Of a stretch of DNA of 64,000 nucleotides, positions 35,859 through 45,540 are shown piece by piece. The stretch is from contig NZ_FSRQ01000002.1 of the NCBI RefSeq assembly GCF_900143185.1, positions 496,001 through 560,000 on the forward strand, in the 5' to 3' direction. Position 1 is the first letter of the stretch. Every line of letters starts with the position of its first letter. The DNA comes from Chryseobacterium scophthalmum. GTDB lineage: Bacteria; Bacteroidota; Bacteroidia; Flavobacteriales; Weeksellaceae. The notes beneath the pieces were generated by a model that did not search any database, was not told the DNA's origin, and saw only the letters and a program-made list of their open reading frames with translations. Made by a program: the position numbers and the translations under genes.

Positions 35859-37253
35859 TTATTTCAAGCTTCCCACCATGTCTTCTGGTTTTACCCATTC
35901 GTCAAATTGTTCAGAAGTTACAAAACCAAGATTGATAGCTTCTTCTTTTAAAGTTGTTCCGTTTTTGTAAGCTGTTTTAGCAATCTTTGCGGCGTTTTCA
36001 TAACCAATATGCGTGTTTAATGCGGTTACCAACATCAAAGATTTGTCAACCAGTTCTTTAATTCTTTCATGATTCGGCTCGATTCCCACTGCACAATGGT
36101 CATTGAATGAAATACATGCATCGGCAATCAATTGGGCTGACTGTAAGAAATTGTAAGCCATTACCGGTTTGAAAACATTCAGTTCATAATTTCCCTGAGT
36201 TCCTGCAAAAGAAATTGTGGTATCATTTCCTAAAACCTGTGCACAAACCATTGTTAACGCTTCGTTTTGAGTAGGATTTACTTTTCCCGGCATAATAGAA
36301 GAACCCGGTTCGTTTTCAGGAATATGAATTTCACCAATTCCTGAACGAGGTCCAGAAGCTAATAATCTTATATCCTGAGCAATTTTATATAAAGAAACTG
36401 CCAATTGTTTTAAAGCTCCGTGAGTTTCTACAATAGCATCATGAGCAGCCAAAGCTTCAAACTTATTTTCAGCAGTTACGAAAGGAAGGTTGGTGAATTT
36501 TGCAATATATTCCGCTACTTTTACATCATAACCTTTTGGAGTGTTCAATCCTGTTCCTACCGCAGTTCCTCCTAAAGCAAGCTCAGAAAGATGAGGTAGT
36601 GTGTTTTTCAACGCTTTAATGCCGTAATTTAATTGGGCAACATATCCTGAGAATTCTTGTCCTAAAGTCAACGGAGTTGCATCCATCAAATGCGTTCTTC
36701 CGATTTTTACAATGTCTTTAAAAGACACTGCTTTTTCGTTCAACGTATTTTTTAGTTTCTCAACTGCAGGAAGGGTTACTTCAACCACTTTTTTGTAAGC
36801 TGCAATATGCATCGCAGTTGGATAAGTATCGTTGGAAGACTGAGATTTATTTACATCATCATTCGGGTGAACTTCTGATTTGTCGCCTAAAGTTCCGCCA
36901 TTATTTACATGTGCTCTGTTTGAAACCACTTCATTCACATTCATATTCGATTGTGTTCCAGATCCGGTTTGCCAAATCACCAAAGGAAATTGGTCATTCA
37001 GTTTACCGTCTAAGATTTCATCGCAAACTTTTGCGATCATATCTCTTTTTGAAGCCGGAAGAACTCCCAAATCCGTGTTGGTAAATGCTGCCGCTTTTTT
37101 TAAATAAGCAAAAGCTTCGATAATTTCGTGAGGCATAGAACCTTCCGGTCCGATTTTGAAATTGTTTCTAGAACGTTCTGTTTGTGCGCCCCAAAACTTA
37201 TCTGCAGGAACCTGCACTTCACCCATGGTGTCTTTTTCTATTCTGTAATTCAT
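35859..37253 (-). CDS. fumC: Class II fumarate hydratase
   Basis: Reversible hydration of fumarate to L-malate in the TCA cycle, iron-independent and oxygen-stable. The 464-residue homotetramer has the family signature [15 protein letters not shown], with the catalytic serine in the mobile loop, plus [13 protein letters not shown] and [20 protein letters not shown]. It is divergent from a class I fumarase across a 319-base gap. Confidence 0.97.
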   Translation of the reverse strand: MNYRIEKDTMGEVQVPADKFWGAQTERSRNNFKIGPEGSMPHEIIEAFAYLKKAAAFTNTDLGVLPASKRDMIAKVCDEILDGKLNDQFPLVIWQTGSGTQSNMNVNEVVSNRAHVNNGGTLGDKSEVHPNDDVNKSQSSNDTYPTAMHIAAYKKVVEVTLPAVEKLKNTLNEKAVSFKDIVKIGRTHLMDATPLTLGQEFSGYVAQLNYGIKALKNTLPHLSELALGGTAVGTGLNTPKGYDVKVAEYIAKFTNLPFVTAENKFEALAAHDAIVETHGALKQLAVSLYKIAQDIRLLASGPRSGIGEIHIPENEPGSSIMPGKVNPTQNEALTMVCAQVLGNDTTISFAGTQGNYELNVFKPVMAYNFLQSAQLIADACISFNDHCAVGIEPNHERIKELVDKSLMLVTALNTHIGYENAAKIAKTAYKNGTTLKEEAINLGFVTSEQFDEWVKPEDMVGSLK

Positions 37254-37572
37254 TGTGATTGAAATATTTGTTTCTGTTTAGTTTTAAATTTTAATCATAA
37301 ACTGAAAACACAAAAATTATCTGTTCAGTTTGTCATTCCGTAGGAATCTAAACGATTTACATTAAATTCTTTGCTGAGATTCCTGCGGAATGACAAACTC
37401 GATGTCTATTAATTAAAACTTTCTTGATTTTATGATTAAAAAATCTTCCTATAAAATTACTCAATAATAAAAAACCTCGCAATTTATAATCATTATAAAT
37501 ACGATGATAAGTCGCTGATTTTGCTCATGTTTTTTTTCGTAAGCCGTATTTTTGCACTGAAATAGAAAGTAA
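37254..37572. promoter_or_regulatory. Divergent intergenic region between the fumarases
   Basis: Holds the palindromic element at 37328-37398 and a promoter for the class I gene: TTTG (37520-37523), 23 bases, TATTTTTG (37547-37554), 18 bases before the ATG. The A/T-rich segment 37480-37510 contains an imperfect palindrome (tataatcattata) that could be a regulator site. No fumC promoter could be placed with confidence. Confidence 0.6.
37328..37398. repeat. Palindromic dispersed element, copy 2 (71 bp)
   Basis: The 22-base arms 37328-37349 and 37377-37398 match at 21 of 22 bases, and the left arm is identical to the arm at 4157-4178. The centre is unrelated to copy 1 in sequence and differs in length. 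Confidence 0.85.
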
Positions 37573-39180
37573 ATGGATTTTAAATATCAAGATCCGTATC
37601 CAATTTTAAAAGATGATACGGAATACAAAAAATTGACTTCAGACTACGTGAAGGTTGAAAAGCATGGGGAAAGAGAAATTTTAACAGTAGATCCGAAAGG
37701 ATTGGAATTGCTGGCTGAAGAAGCAATGGCAGACGTTTCTTTCATGCTTCGTTCTTCGCATTTAGAAAGTTTGAGAAGAATTATCGATGATCCTGAAGCT
37801 ACGGATAACGACAGATTTGTTGCTTATAATTTATTGCAAAATGCTGCAGTTGCAGTGGAAGGTGCTTTGCCTTCGTGTCAGGATACCGGAACGGCGATTG
37901 TGATGGGTAAAAAAGGCGAAAATGTTTATACCGGTGTAGAAGACGGTGAATATTTAAGCAAAGGAATTTACAATACCTACCAAAAAAGAAACTTAAGATA
38001 TTCTCAGGTGGTTCCTTTAACGATGTTTGATGAGAAAAATTCTGGTTCAAATCTTCCGGCACAAATCGATATTTATGCTAAAAAAGGAAATTATTACGAA
38101 TTTTTATTCCTGACGAAAGGAGGAGGTTCTGCTAACAAAACTTTCCTTTATCAAAAGACAAAATCTTTATTGAACGAAAAATCTTTGGAAGCTTTTGTAA
38201 AAGAAAGAATTTCAGATCTGGGAACTGCGGCTTGTCCGCCTTATCACTTAGCTTTGGTGATCGGAGGAACTTCTGCAGAAGCCAATTTGGCTGCTGTGAA
38301 AAAAGCATCAGCAAAATATTATGACAATCTTCCAACTGAAGGAAATGAAGCAGGTCAGGCTTTCAGAGATTTGGAATGGGAAGCAAAAGTTCAGAAGATC
38401 TGCCAGGAAAGTGCCATTGGAGCACAGTTTGGTGGAAAATATTTAACGCATGACGTGCGTGTGATCAGACTTCCTCGCCACGCGGCTTCGTGCCCGGTTG
38501 GAATGGGAGTTTCTTGTTCGGCAGACAGAAATATTAAAGGGAAAATTACCAAAGACGGCATCTTCTTAGAGCAATTGGAGCAAGATCCGAAAAGATTTTT
38601 ACCGGCAACTCCGCCACATTTGGAAGAAGCGGTTGAAATTAATTTGAATAAGCCAATGCCTGAAATTTTGGCTGAATTGTCTAAATATCCAATCAAAACA
38701 AGACTGAAATTAAACGGAACTTTGATTGTTGCGAGAGATATTGCTCACGCAAAAATCAAAGAATTATTGGATGCCGGAAAACCAATGCCTGAATATTTCA
38801 AAAATCATCCGATTTATTATGCAGGACCGGCAAAAACTCCGGAAGGAATGGCTTCAGGAAGTTTCGGACCTACAACTGCGGGAAGAATGGATGTTTATGT
38901 AGACGAGTTCCAAAGTCATGGTGGAAGCATGGTGATGTTGGCAAAAGGAAACAGAACGGCAGATGTTACCAATGCTTGTCATAAATACGGAGGTTTCTAC
39001 ATCGGTTCGATCGGAGGTCCTGCTGCAATTTTGGCAAAAGACAATATTTTGTCGGTTGAGGTAGTAGATTTCCCTGAATTAGGAATGGAAGCGGTAAGAA
39101 AAATTGAAGTAAAAGATTTCCCTGCATTCATTATTACCGATGATAAAGGAAATGATTTTTTTGCAAATCTTGCCCATTAA
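37573..39180 (+). CDS. Class I fumarate hydratase, 4Fe-4S enzyme
   Basis: An iron-sulfur hydro-lyase of 535 residues of the one-subunit (FumA/FumB) type. The alpha-domain cysteine region is [14 protein letters not shown], then [14 protein letters not shown], and [13 protein letters not shown]; the beta domain carries [15 protein letters not shown]. It catalyses the same reaction as FumC but is oxygen- and iron-sensitive. Fe-S need implies a link to the SUF system. Neighbouring FumC suggests a switch between iron-rich and iron-poor or oxidative states, as inference. Start codon and promoter spacing are clear. Confidence 0.95.
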   Translation: MDFKYQDPYPILKDDTEYKKLTSDYVKVEKHGEREILTVDPKGLELLAEEAMADVSFMLRSSHLESLRRIIDDPEATDNDRFVAYNLLQNAAVAVEGALPSCQDTGTAIVMGKKGENVYTGVEDGEYLSKGIYNTYQKRNLRYSQVVPLTMFDEKNSGSNLPAQIDIYAKKGNYYEFLFLTKGGGSANKTFLYQKTKSLLNEKSLEAFVKERISDLGTAACPPYHLALVIGGTSAEANLAAVKKASAKYYDNLPTEGNEAGQAFRDLEWEAKVQKICQESAIGAQFGGKYLTHDVRVIRLPRHAASCPVGMGVSCSADRNIKGKITKDGIFLEQLEQDPKRFLPATPPHLEEAVEINLNKPMPEILAELSKYPIKTRLKLNGTLIVARDIAHAKIKELLDAGKPMPEYFKNHPIYYAGPAKTPEGMASGSFGPTTAGRMDVYVDEFQSHGGSMVMLAKGNRTADVTNACHKYGGFYIGSIGGPAAILAKDNILSVEVVDFPELGMEAVRKIEVKDFPAFIITDDKGNDFFANLAH

Positions 39181-39360
39181 AATTTAGGATTAAAAGGTAG
39201 ATGTAAGAATTTTAGAGTAGCAATTGTTATCTAATATCTAAAATCTAACTTCTAATATCTCGATTAATTAGTTTAAAATAAAAATAAATTGCAAAATTTA
39301 GGTTCTATATCTTTTGATGAAAAAGAAAAAAGCCCTACTTTTGCTTAAAATTTAAGAAAC

Positions 39361-39651
39361 ATGATGTTATCAGCATTTTGGCCGTTTTACCAATTCCTTT
39401 GGACAATTTATTTCGTATGTATGTTCCTTGTAGGATTCTGGTGTATCTTAATGTTTTTCGGTTTTATCATTCCTTTGTGGTTAACTGAAGGTTTGAAAGA
39501 ATACTTTGGTAAAGTAAAGCCTTTTGATCCGGAACAGATCAGAAGTAAATTGCTTACTGAGCAAGAAGGTGTTGAAGTAATTTTCAGCCAGCCTAAAGGT
39601 CACGGTCCTTTCATTCACGAAAGCCACGGACACGATCACGGACATCATTAA
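39361..39651 (+). CDS. Small membrane protein with His-rich tail
   Basis: A 96-residue protein with two hydrophobic segments (FLWTIYFVCMFLVGFW and LMFFGFIIPLW) and a soluble tail ending HGHDHGHH. The tail could bind metal such as Ni, Zn or Cu. The family is not recognised. The frame starts at an ATG next to a second ATG. It is transcribed alone toward the bidirectional hairpin at 39717. Confidence 0.6.
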   Translation: MMLSAFWPFYQFLWTIYFVCMFLVGFWCILMFFGFIIPLWLTEGLKEYFGKVKPFDPEQIRSKLLTEQEGVEVIFSQPKGHGPFIHESHGHDHGHH

Positions 39652-39716
39652 TTGATTGTCATTGCTTTCTCACACGAATTCCGAGAAAGTAATATCAAAG
39701 CAAAACAACATATATT

Positions 39717-39748
39717 AAACCACTAAATTTATTTTAGTGGTTTTTCTT
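39717..39748. terminator. Bidirectional hairpin between the small membrane gene and the AraC gene
   Basis: AAACCACTAAA (39717-39727) pairs with TTTAGTGGTTT (39733-39743), with T and A runs on each side. Confidence 0.8.
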
Positions 39749-39750
39749 TT

Positions 39751-40650
39751 TTATCCCAATCTCAGTTTTTCCGGTGATACTCCGAATTTTTTCTTGAAGG
39801 CTCGGGTGAAATTCTGAACATATTCATAACCGCATTCTATTGCAATTTCTTTAATCATAATTCTATTGTTGACGATCATTTTTTTTGCTTTCAGCATTCT
39901 GAGTTCTGAAATGTAATTTACAATAGTCGTTTGATATTGTTCTTTAAATTCTTTTCTCAACTTATTCTGATTGATACCTATTAATTTAGAAATCTCTTCA
40001 ATTTTTAGATTTTTATGATAGTTTTCATCTAAAAATTTCTTGATCGTTTCAGGAGTTTTAGATAGATCTTCTTCGATATCTTTTTCATTAAACTGTTCGA
40101 ATATCAGAATTAAAAGTTTGATAATTTTAGCTTCAATAAAGAGTTTCTGCATTATTCCTTTTTTAGAATATCCCAAAATCTCCTTTAAGATCATATGCAT
40201 TTCCACCGTCATATTTGGTGGAGTCTGTTTATGAAGAAAAATAAAATTATTATTCTTCATGTTTTCCAGAATTTCTGCACTTTCAATAGTAGAATGAGGA
40301 TCAATTAAATCAAAAATGTATTTATAATTGACCTGTATCTGAATGTATTTTAAAACTTCCTGATTTTCTGTCCATAATTCAGCTCTGTTTTCCGAAGAAG
40401 AATAATGAAGGATGTACTGATTCTTTTTGAATTTAAATTGAGTGCCACAATCTGAAGCCTGCAAATTGATGTTCGGACTCAGCAAAAACAACAAATTAAA
40501 ACTAGATTCTCCTTCAACAAAATGAGATTGTAAGTAATTTTCATTCGTTGCATCTTCATTAAAAATCACTTTAATGTCCTCAGATTTAAATAGTAAGCCT
40601 CTTTTCGTCTGTTTCATTGTTCGAAGCGTTTTTGTTTCCATATTACTCAA
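39751..40650 (-). CDS. AraC-family transcriptional regulator, likely controller of the adjacent T9SS cargo genes
   Basis: A 299-residue protein with an N-terminal region without a recognised ligand fold and a C-terminal AraC/XylS double helix-turn-helix: first helix pair LKIEEISKLIGINQNKL, second IMIKEIAIECGYEYVQNFTRAFKKKFGVSPEKL. Starts at 40650, 40641 or 40614 are possible. It faces away from the cargo genes and its 5' leader contains the repeat pair at 40665-40694. This suggests activation of the cargo genes and control of its own gene, as inference. The inducer is unknown. Confidence 0.85.
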   Translation of the reverse strand: MSNMETKTLRTMKQTKRGLLFKSEDIKVIFNEDATNENYLQSHFVEGESSFNLLFLLSPNINLQASDCGTQFKFKKNQYILHYSSSENRAELWTENQEVLKYIQIQVNYKYIFDLIDPHSTIESAEILENMKNNNFIFLHKQTPPNMTVEMHMILKEILGYSKKGIMQKLFIEAKIIKLLILIFEQFNEKDIEEDLSKTPETIKKFLDENYHKNLKIEEISKLIGINQNKLRKEFKEQYQTTIVNYISELRMLKAKKMIVNNRIMIKEIAIECGYEYVQNFTRAFKKKFGVSPEKLRLG

Positions 40651-40664
40651 GTAAGAGCCTGCAT

Positions 40665-40730
40665 CCGATAAGTGAAAATTTGAAAATGATAACTAGGGAT
40701 TTAAGATGCAAGTTACTTTTGCAAAAGTAA
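40665..40730. promoter_or_regulatory. Operator repeats and divergent promoters for the AraC gene and cargo gene 1
   Basis: Direct repeats CCGATAAGT (40665-40673) and ATGATAACT (40686-40694) start exactly 21 bp apart, two helical turns. After 19 bases follows TACTTTTG (40714-40721), the -7 box of the cargo gene. Directly abutting, TACTTTTG lies on the minus strand at 40722-40729 as the likely -7 box of the AraC gene. The two boxes form an 18-bp palindrome (40713-40730). Confidence 0.6.
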
Positions 40731-40764
40731 ATTAAATTTAGAATAAATAAAAACAATATGTATT

Positions 40765-42845
40765 ATGTTTAGAAATTTATATTCTTCAGTTGCAAAACTC
40801 TGTTTAAGTGTTTTTGTGCTATCGATTGCATCAAGTGATTTTGTAAAAGCTCAACAATGGCAAAATGTGGGCTCATCAGCGAATGTTTCTGCAGGCGGAA
40901 GCAGTTATAATAATTTAGTGATTGATAATGTAGGGAACTATTATCTTTCGTATTATGATGTTTCAGTTCAGAAAGGTTCAGTTCAGAAATTTAACGGAAC
41001 TTCATGGTCTTATGTGGGAGGAAGTCCAGGAATTACCTCAAGTTATGCAACTTTCAATTCATTATCGATTAATTCTACGGGAACAGATCTTTATTATACC
41101 AATCAAGGAAATGGTTTAGAAGTTCGTAAGTTTAACGGTACTTCTTGGACACAATTGGCAAGCCCGACAACTTCAACGATTAATTATCACGCTTCAGCGG
41201 TTGCTCCGTCTGGAACATTGTTTACGTACAGCACTCAAAGTTCAGGAATTGTAAAAAGATTGGTGAATGGAGCTTGGGAACAAGTTGGAAATGCTGGTTT
41301 TTCTAATGGAGCCGCATTTGCGGAAATGGTCATTGGCACAAATAATAAAGTGTATACTTGTAATGTAGCGAGTGGAGTAAGGGTTTATGAAAATACAACA
41401 ACCGCTACAACTTCTGATAATTGGAACTTGGTAGGTGGAAGTATTGTAGATGCATCGTCATCAGGTGAACAGTATACTTCGGATATTGCAATCGATAACA
41501 ATAACAATTTGTATGTTGCCTATGTCTCAAACTCTGCAAATTCTAGAAAAGTAAATGTAAAGAAATTCAACGGCATTAGTTGGGAGCAGGTTGGGAATGC
41601 TTATTTTTCATCAGGAGGAGTTCAGCATGTTGCAATTGCAGTAACATCTGCAGGGAAACCTTATGTTGTAGCAAGTCGTTGGGAAGATGATAATTTTCTG
41701 AAAAACACTGCCTATCAATTAGATATAGCTACCAATACTTGGTCTACGTTTGGGGGTAATTTTATTTCTGATGATGAAGCTACTTATAACGATTTGGTGG
41801 TTGATAATGTAAATAATTTTCTTGTTTTAGCTTATTCTCAGGATTTTACAAAGGTTAAAAGAATTTCTATTGCCCCTTCAACTCCGGTTTGTAATAATAC
41901 AGATCCGGGAACCAATCCGGGAGATGTTGGTTGTGTAACCTTTAACTATAGAGGTCAATCGGTCACTTACACTACGGTAAGAGGAACGGATGGTAAAATC
42001 TGGCTTCAGCAAAATTTAGGAAGTACAAAGGTGGCAACTTCACTTACAGATTCAGATGCATATGGAGATCTTTTCCAATGGGGAAGATGGGATGATGGTC
42101 ATCAGCTGAGAAATTCATCTTTATCAGCTACAGCTCCTTCACCAAATAATCCTTCAGGGTTAAATGGAGGAAATGCAGCTTTCCATTCTGCGGCATATAA
42201 TTCGTCTTCAAACTTTTGGTCTGGAGGAACTGATTCTGATACCTGGACCGCAGAAAACGCTTCCGCTGCAACGGCAACAAAGGGGGCAGACCCTTGTAAA
42301 GCAATCGGCTTAGACTGGAGACTTCCAACCGTTGGGGAAATTGACGCAGCTATGACCGCAGAAAATATTTCAGAATATAATTCGGCACTTTCAAGTCATT
42401 TAAAACTGATTCCTGCAGGAATGAAGGATTATAGCGGTATTTTCTCTCCTGGAACACGACTTTATCTTTGGTCTTCATCAGCATCACCATATACAGGATC
42501 TGGTCAACATTTATATATCAGTGGATTTCAACTTTATCTAACAGCGCAAGCAGAGATGCGGGAATGTCTGTAAGATGTATAAAAGATGTTACCACCGGAT
42601 TGGGAACTTCAGAAATTAAAAAAGTAACCATCGGAGTTTATCCTAACCCAACCAATGGAATTTTAAATATTAAAACAGATTCTGAAGTTAATGCCGTAAA
42701 CGTAACCAATGTTGTCGGGCAAAGATTGAAAATTCAGTATTCGAATAATCAAATTAATATGCAAAACTTACCAAGTGGAGTTTATATTGTAGAAATGATA
42801 TTGAAAAACGGACAAAAAATTTCTAAGAAAGTAATTAAAAACTAA
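40765..42845 (+). pseudogene. T9SS-exported FISUMP protein, cargo gene 1, frameshifted
   Basis: Signal peptide, then propeller-like repeats with the pattern FNGTSWxxVG over about residues 35-360, a FISUMP domain (TYTTVRGTDGKIWLQQNLG, then LFQWGRWDDGHQ) and a T9SS type A sorting domain (IGVYPNPTNGILNIK to the end KKVIKN). One base is missing near 42526-42528 (a three-T run), so the first frame stops at 42573 and the sorting domain lies in another frame. Restoring the base gives 693 residues, exactly the length of the neighbouring paralogue. As written, the product would lose its sorting signal and stay unexported. Confidence 0.85.
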
Positions 42846-42944
42846 CATTCATTTAATATTTGACTCGCTTTAGACGGTTGTTTCTTTTTGAAATTGCCGT
42901 CTAATACTTTTATATTCAGATGAATGACAATCATCATGTTTGAT

Positions 42945-43001
42945 ATGATAACTAAAAAATGGGAAATGATAACTCTTTGTTTGTTTTCAAGATTAATTTT
43001 G
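42945..43001 (+). promoter_or_regulatory. Operator repeats and promoter of cargo gene 2
   Basis: Two perfect ATGATAACT repeats (42945-42953 and 42966-42974) start 21 bp apart, followed after 19 bases by TAATTTTG (42994-43001). The block has the same length (57 bp) and geometry as 40665-40721, and both genes also share the leader aatttagaataaataaaaa before the ATG. Confidence 0.65.
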
Positions 43002-43047
43002 CCGAAAATTATAAAATAATTTAGAATAAATAAAAATAGAATTATTT

Positions 43048-45129
43048 ATGTTTAAAAATTTACAATCAAAAATAAAAAGAATGGGAGCCGGATTTGGTGT
43101 CCTTTATATCGCAGTAGGTTTACTGAATGCTCAACAATGGGTTGATGTAGGTTCTGCAGGAAGTATTTCCACAGGTGGAAGTAGTTATAATAATCTGGCG
43201 ATTGATGTACAGGGAAATTATTATGTTTCTTACTATGATGTTTCAGTTACAAAAGGCTCGGTTCAAAAATTTAATGGAACTTCTTGGTCATATGTTGGAG
43301 GAAATGCAGGAATTACAACTGCCACAGCAACCTATAATTCGCTTTCATTAGATACGTCAGGAAATGTATATTATACCAATCAATGGGGTTATCCCAACTC
43401 AGGAATGGAAGTAAGAAAATTTGACGGAACATCATGGAGTTTACTTTCTCTTCCATTTACAGATACAACAAATTATCAGGCATCAGCAGTGGCTCCGAAT
43501 GGTATTCCGTATGTGTATGCATCTGTGGGTTCAGGAACTGTGAAAAGATTGGTTAACGGAGCTTGGGAACAAGTAGGTCCTACAAATATTGCAGGTGCAA
43601 ATCCAACTCATGCAGAAATGGTTATCGGAACAAACGGAAAGGTTTATGTTTGTCATATTGCATCCGGAGTAAGAGTTTTTGAAAATAATTTAACAGCTTC
43701 TTCAACGGATGCGTGGTCTTTAGTTGGTGGAGCTTCAGTGGGTAGTGCATTCACAGAGGGTGCAAATGCAACTTCAGATATTGCAATTGGATCAGACAAT
43801 ACTTTGTACGTTATATATTCATCCACAGCAGCAAATAACAGAAGGCTGAATGTGAAGAAATTTGACGGAACAAACTGGGTGCAAGTTGGTAACGCCGATT
43901 TTGGAATTTCAAACGACTTGTATAATGTTTCTATTGCGGTTACTCCTTCTGGTAAACTGTACACTGTAGCAAGCGGATGGGCTGTAAATGGTGGGAAAAA
44001 CACAGTTTACGAATTTGATTCAGCGAACAATACTTGGACAGCTTTTGGTGGAGATTTTGTATCAGATGGTACCGCTTTATATAATGATTTACAATATGAC
44101 GCAGTAAACAATACTTTGGTCCTTACTTATTCTCAAAATGGAGTAAGAGTGAAGAGGGTTCAATTGCCTACTACAACACCTACATGTAATAACGCAGATC
44201 CCGGAATGAATCCAGGAGATACAAGCTGTGTAACTTTTACTTACAAAGGTCAGCAAGTAACTTACACGACAGTAAGAGGATCTGATGGTAAAGTTTGGCT
44301 TCAGCAAAACTTAGGAAGTAGACAAGTGGCGACTTCTATGGCAGATTCAGAATCTTTCGGTGATCTTTTCCAGTGGGGAAGATGGGATGATGGCCATCAA
44401 AACAGAAATTCTGCTACAACAACAGTTCCGACAATCAATAATCCTACAGGTCTTTCTGGTATTACATCATTTATTTTAGGAAATAATCCTGCGTGGTGGT
44501 CAACAAATGCTTCAAATGATCTTTGGAATGGAGCGAATACTTCAGCAATAACCTCAGAAGTAAGTGTTGATCCGTGTAAGGCAATCGGTGCAGGCTGGAA
44601 ATTACCTTCTCAGGCAGACTGGGTTACTGTTGTAAGTGCAGAAGGGATGTCTAGTGCAGCAAATGCATTTACCAGCAAATTAAAATTACCTGCAGCAGGC
44701 TATAGAAGTCAAAGTTCAGGAGGATTCACTTATGTTGGTGAAAGAGGATATTATTGGAGCGGAGATGTAGCCAATTCTGGGGGGAAATATTTATATAATT
44801 CTACAGCTTTGGCTAATCCAAATTCTGGTGGACCAAGAGCTCAGGGTCAATCGATAAGATGTATAAAAGAGGTTACTACAGGCTTAGGAACTTCAGATAT
44901 CAAAAGAAATGTTATTGGAATTTACCCCAATCCTACGAACGGAATTTTAAATATTAAAACAGATTCTGATATCGATAAAGTAAACGTTACCAATGTTGTA
45001 GGACAAAAAATGAATGTACAGTTTTCAAATAATACAATCAATATGCAACAGCTTCAGAAAGGAGTTTATATTGTTGAATTACAATTGAAAAATGGGCAGA
45101 TAATTTCTAAAAAAGTAATTAAAAACTAA
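43048..45129 (+). CDS. T9SS-exported FISUMP protein, cargo gene 2
   Basis: A 693-residue secreted protein, full-length paralogue of the gene at 40765. Signal peptide ending near LNAQ, propeller-like repeats (VQKFNGTSWSYVGG, VRKFDGTSWSLLS, VKKFDGTNWVQVG), a FISUMP domain (TYTTVRGSDGKVWLQQNLG and LFQWGRWDDGHQNRN) and a T9SS type A sorting domain (IGIYPNPTNGILNIK, ending QIISKKVIKN). The sorting domain is cleaved as the protein crosses the outer membrane. FISUMP is a domain of unknown function found in surface proteins. The gene is probably an adhesin-like or carbohydrate-related cargo, but this is not shown. Confidence 0.85.
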   Translation: MFKNLQSKIKRMGAGFGVLYIAVGLLNAQQWVDVGSAGSISTGGSSYNNLAIDVQGNYYVSYYDVSVTKGSVQKFNGTSWSYVGGNAGITTATATYNSLSLDTSGNVYYTNQWGYPNSGMEVRKFDGTSWSLLSLPFTDTTNYQASAVAPNGIPYVYASVGSGTVKRLVNGAWEQVGPTNIAGANPTHAEMVIGTNGKVYVCHIASGVRVFENNLTASSTDAWSLVGGASVGSAFTEGANATSDIAIGSDNTLYVIYSSTAANNRRLNVKKFDGTNWVQVGNADFGISNDLYNVSIAVTPSGKLYTVASGWAVNGGKNTVYEFDSANNTWTAFGGDFVSDGTALYNDLQYDAVNNTLVLTYSQNGVRVKRVQLPTTTPTCNNADPGMNPGDTSCVTFTYKGQQVTYTTVRGSDGKVWLQQNLGSRQVATSMADSESFGDLFQWGRWDDGHQNRNSATTTVPTINNPTGLSGITSFILGNNPAWWSTNASNDLWNGANTSAITSEVSVDPCKAIGAGWKLPSQADWVTVVSAEGMSSAANAFTSKLKLPAAGYRSQSSGGFTYVGERGYYWSGDVANSGGKYLYNSTALANPNSGGPRAQGQSIRCIKEVTTGLGTSDIKRNVIGIYPNPTNGILNIKTDSDIDKVNVTNVVGQKMNVQFSNNTINMQQLQKGVYIVELQLKNGQIISKKVIKN

Positions 45130-45166
45130 TTCGGTTTTTAGAATTAAATACTGTTTCAAAAAAAGT

Positions 45167-45199
45167 AAAGGCTTAGATTATATAATCTAAGCCTTTTTA
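45167..45199. terminator. Bidirectional terminator, perfect 30-base palindrome
   Basis: Positions 45167-45196 are their own reverse complement around GATTATATAATC. The stem ends the cargo gene and the opposing thioredoxin gene. Confidence 0.85.
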
Positions 45200-45225
45200 T
45201 CAGCCAATATGTAGGCTTAATATTT

Positions 45226-45525
45226 TTACATATACTGTTCCAACAGTTGCGTCAATCGGTTCACGTCATGTACGCCGCTTTCTTTATATAACAATTCTCC
45301 TTTTTTGAAAACTGCTAAGGTAGGAACTCCACGCACTCCATACTGAGAAGCGATTGAAGGATATTGATCGACATCAATTTTTATAATTCTGGCTTTTTCG
45401 CCAACATTTTCTTTCACTGTATTCAGAACCGACGACTGTACTTTGCATGGTTGACACCAAGTAGCAAAAAAATCGATTAAGACCGGTCTTTCAGAATCTA
45501 TTATTTCTTGGAATTTTTGTGACAT
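45226..45525 (-). CDS. Thioredoxin with a WCQPC active site
   Basis: A 99-residue thioredoxin with the active site FFATWCQPCKVQ near residue 22 (Gln where the canonical form has Gly) and GVRGVPTLAVFKKGE with the cis-proline. It lies last in the operon of MBL-rhodanese, rhodanese lipoprotein and thioredoxin, 15 bases after the rhodanese gene. It may reduce persulfides or rhodanese-bound sulfur, as inference. Confidence 0.9.
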   Translation of the reverse strand: MSQKFQEIIDSERPVLIDFFATWCQPCKVQSSVLNTVKENVGEKARIIKIDVDQYPSIASQYGVRGVPTLAVFKKGELLYKESGVHDVNRLTQLLEQYM

Positions 45526-45540
45526 CGTATTTCGTTTTTA

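Noticed and set aside
42468-42845. Independent gene for a T9SS sorting domain protein
   Set aside because: Its first 20 codons are out-of-frame reading of the upstream gene; the domain is the displaced end of cargo gene 1.
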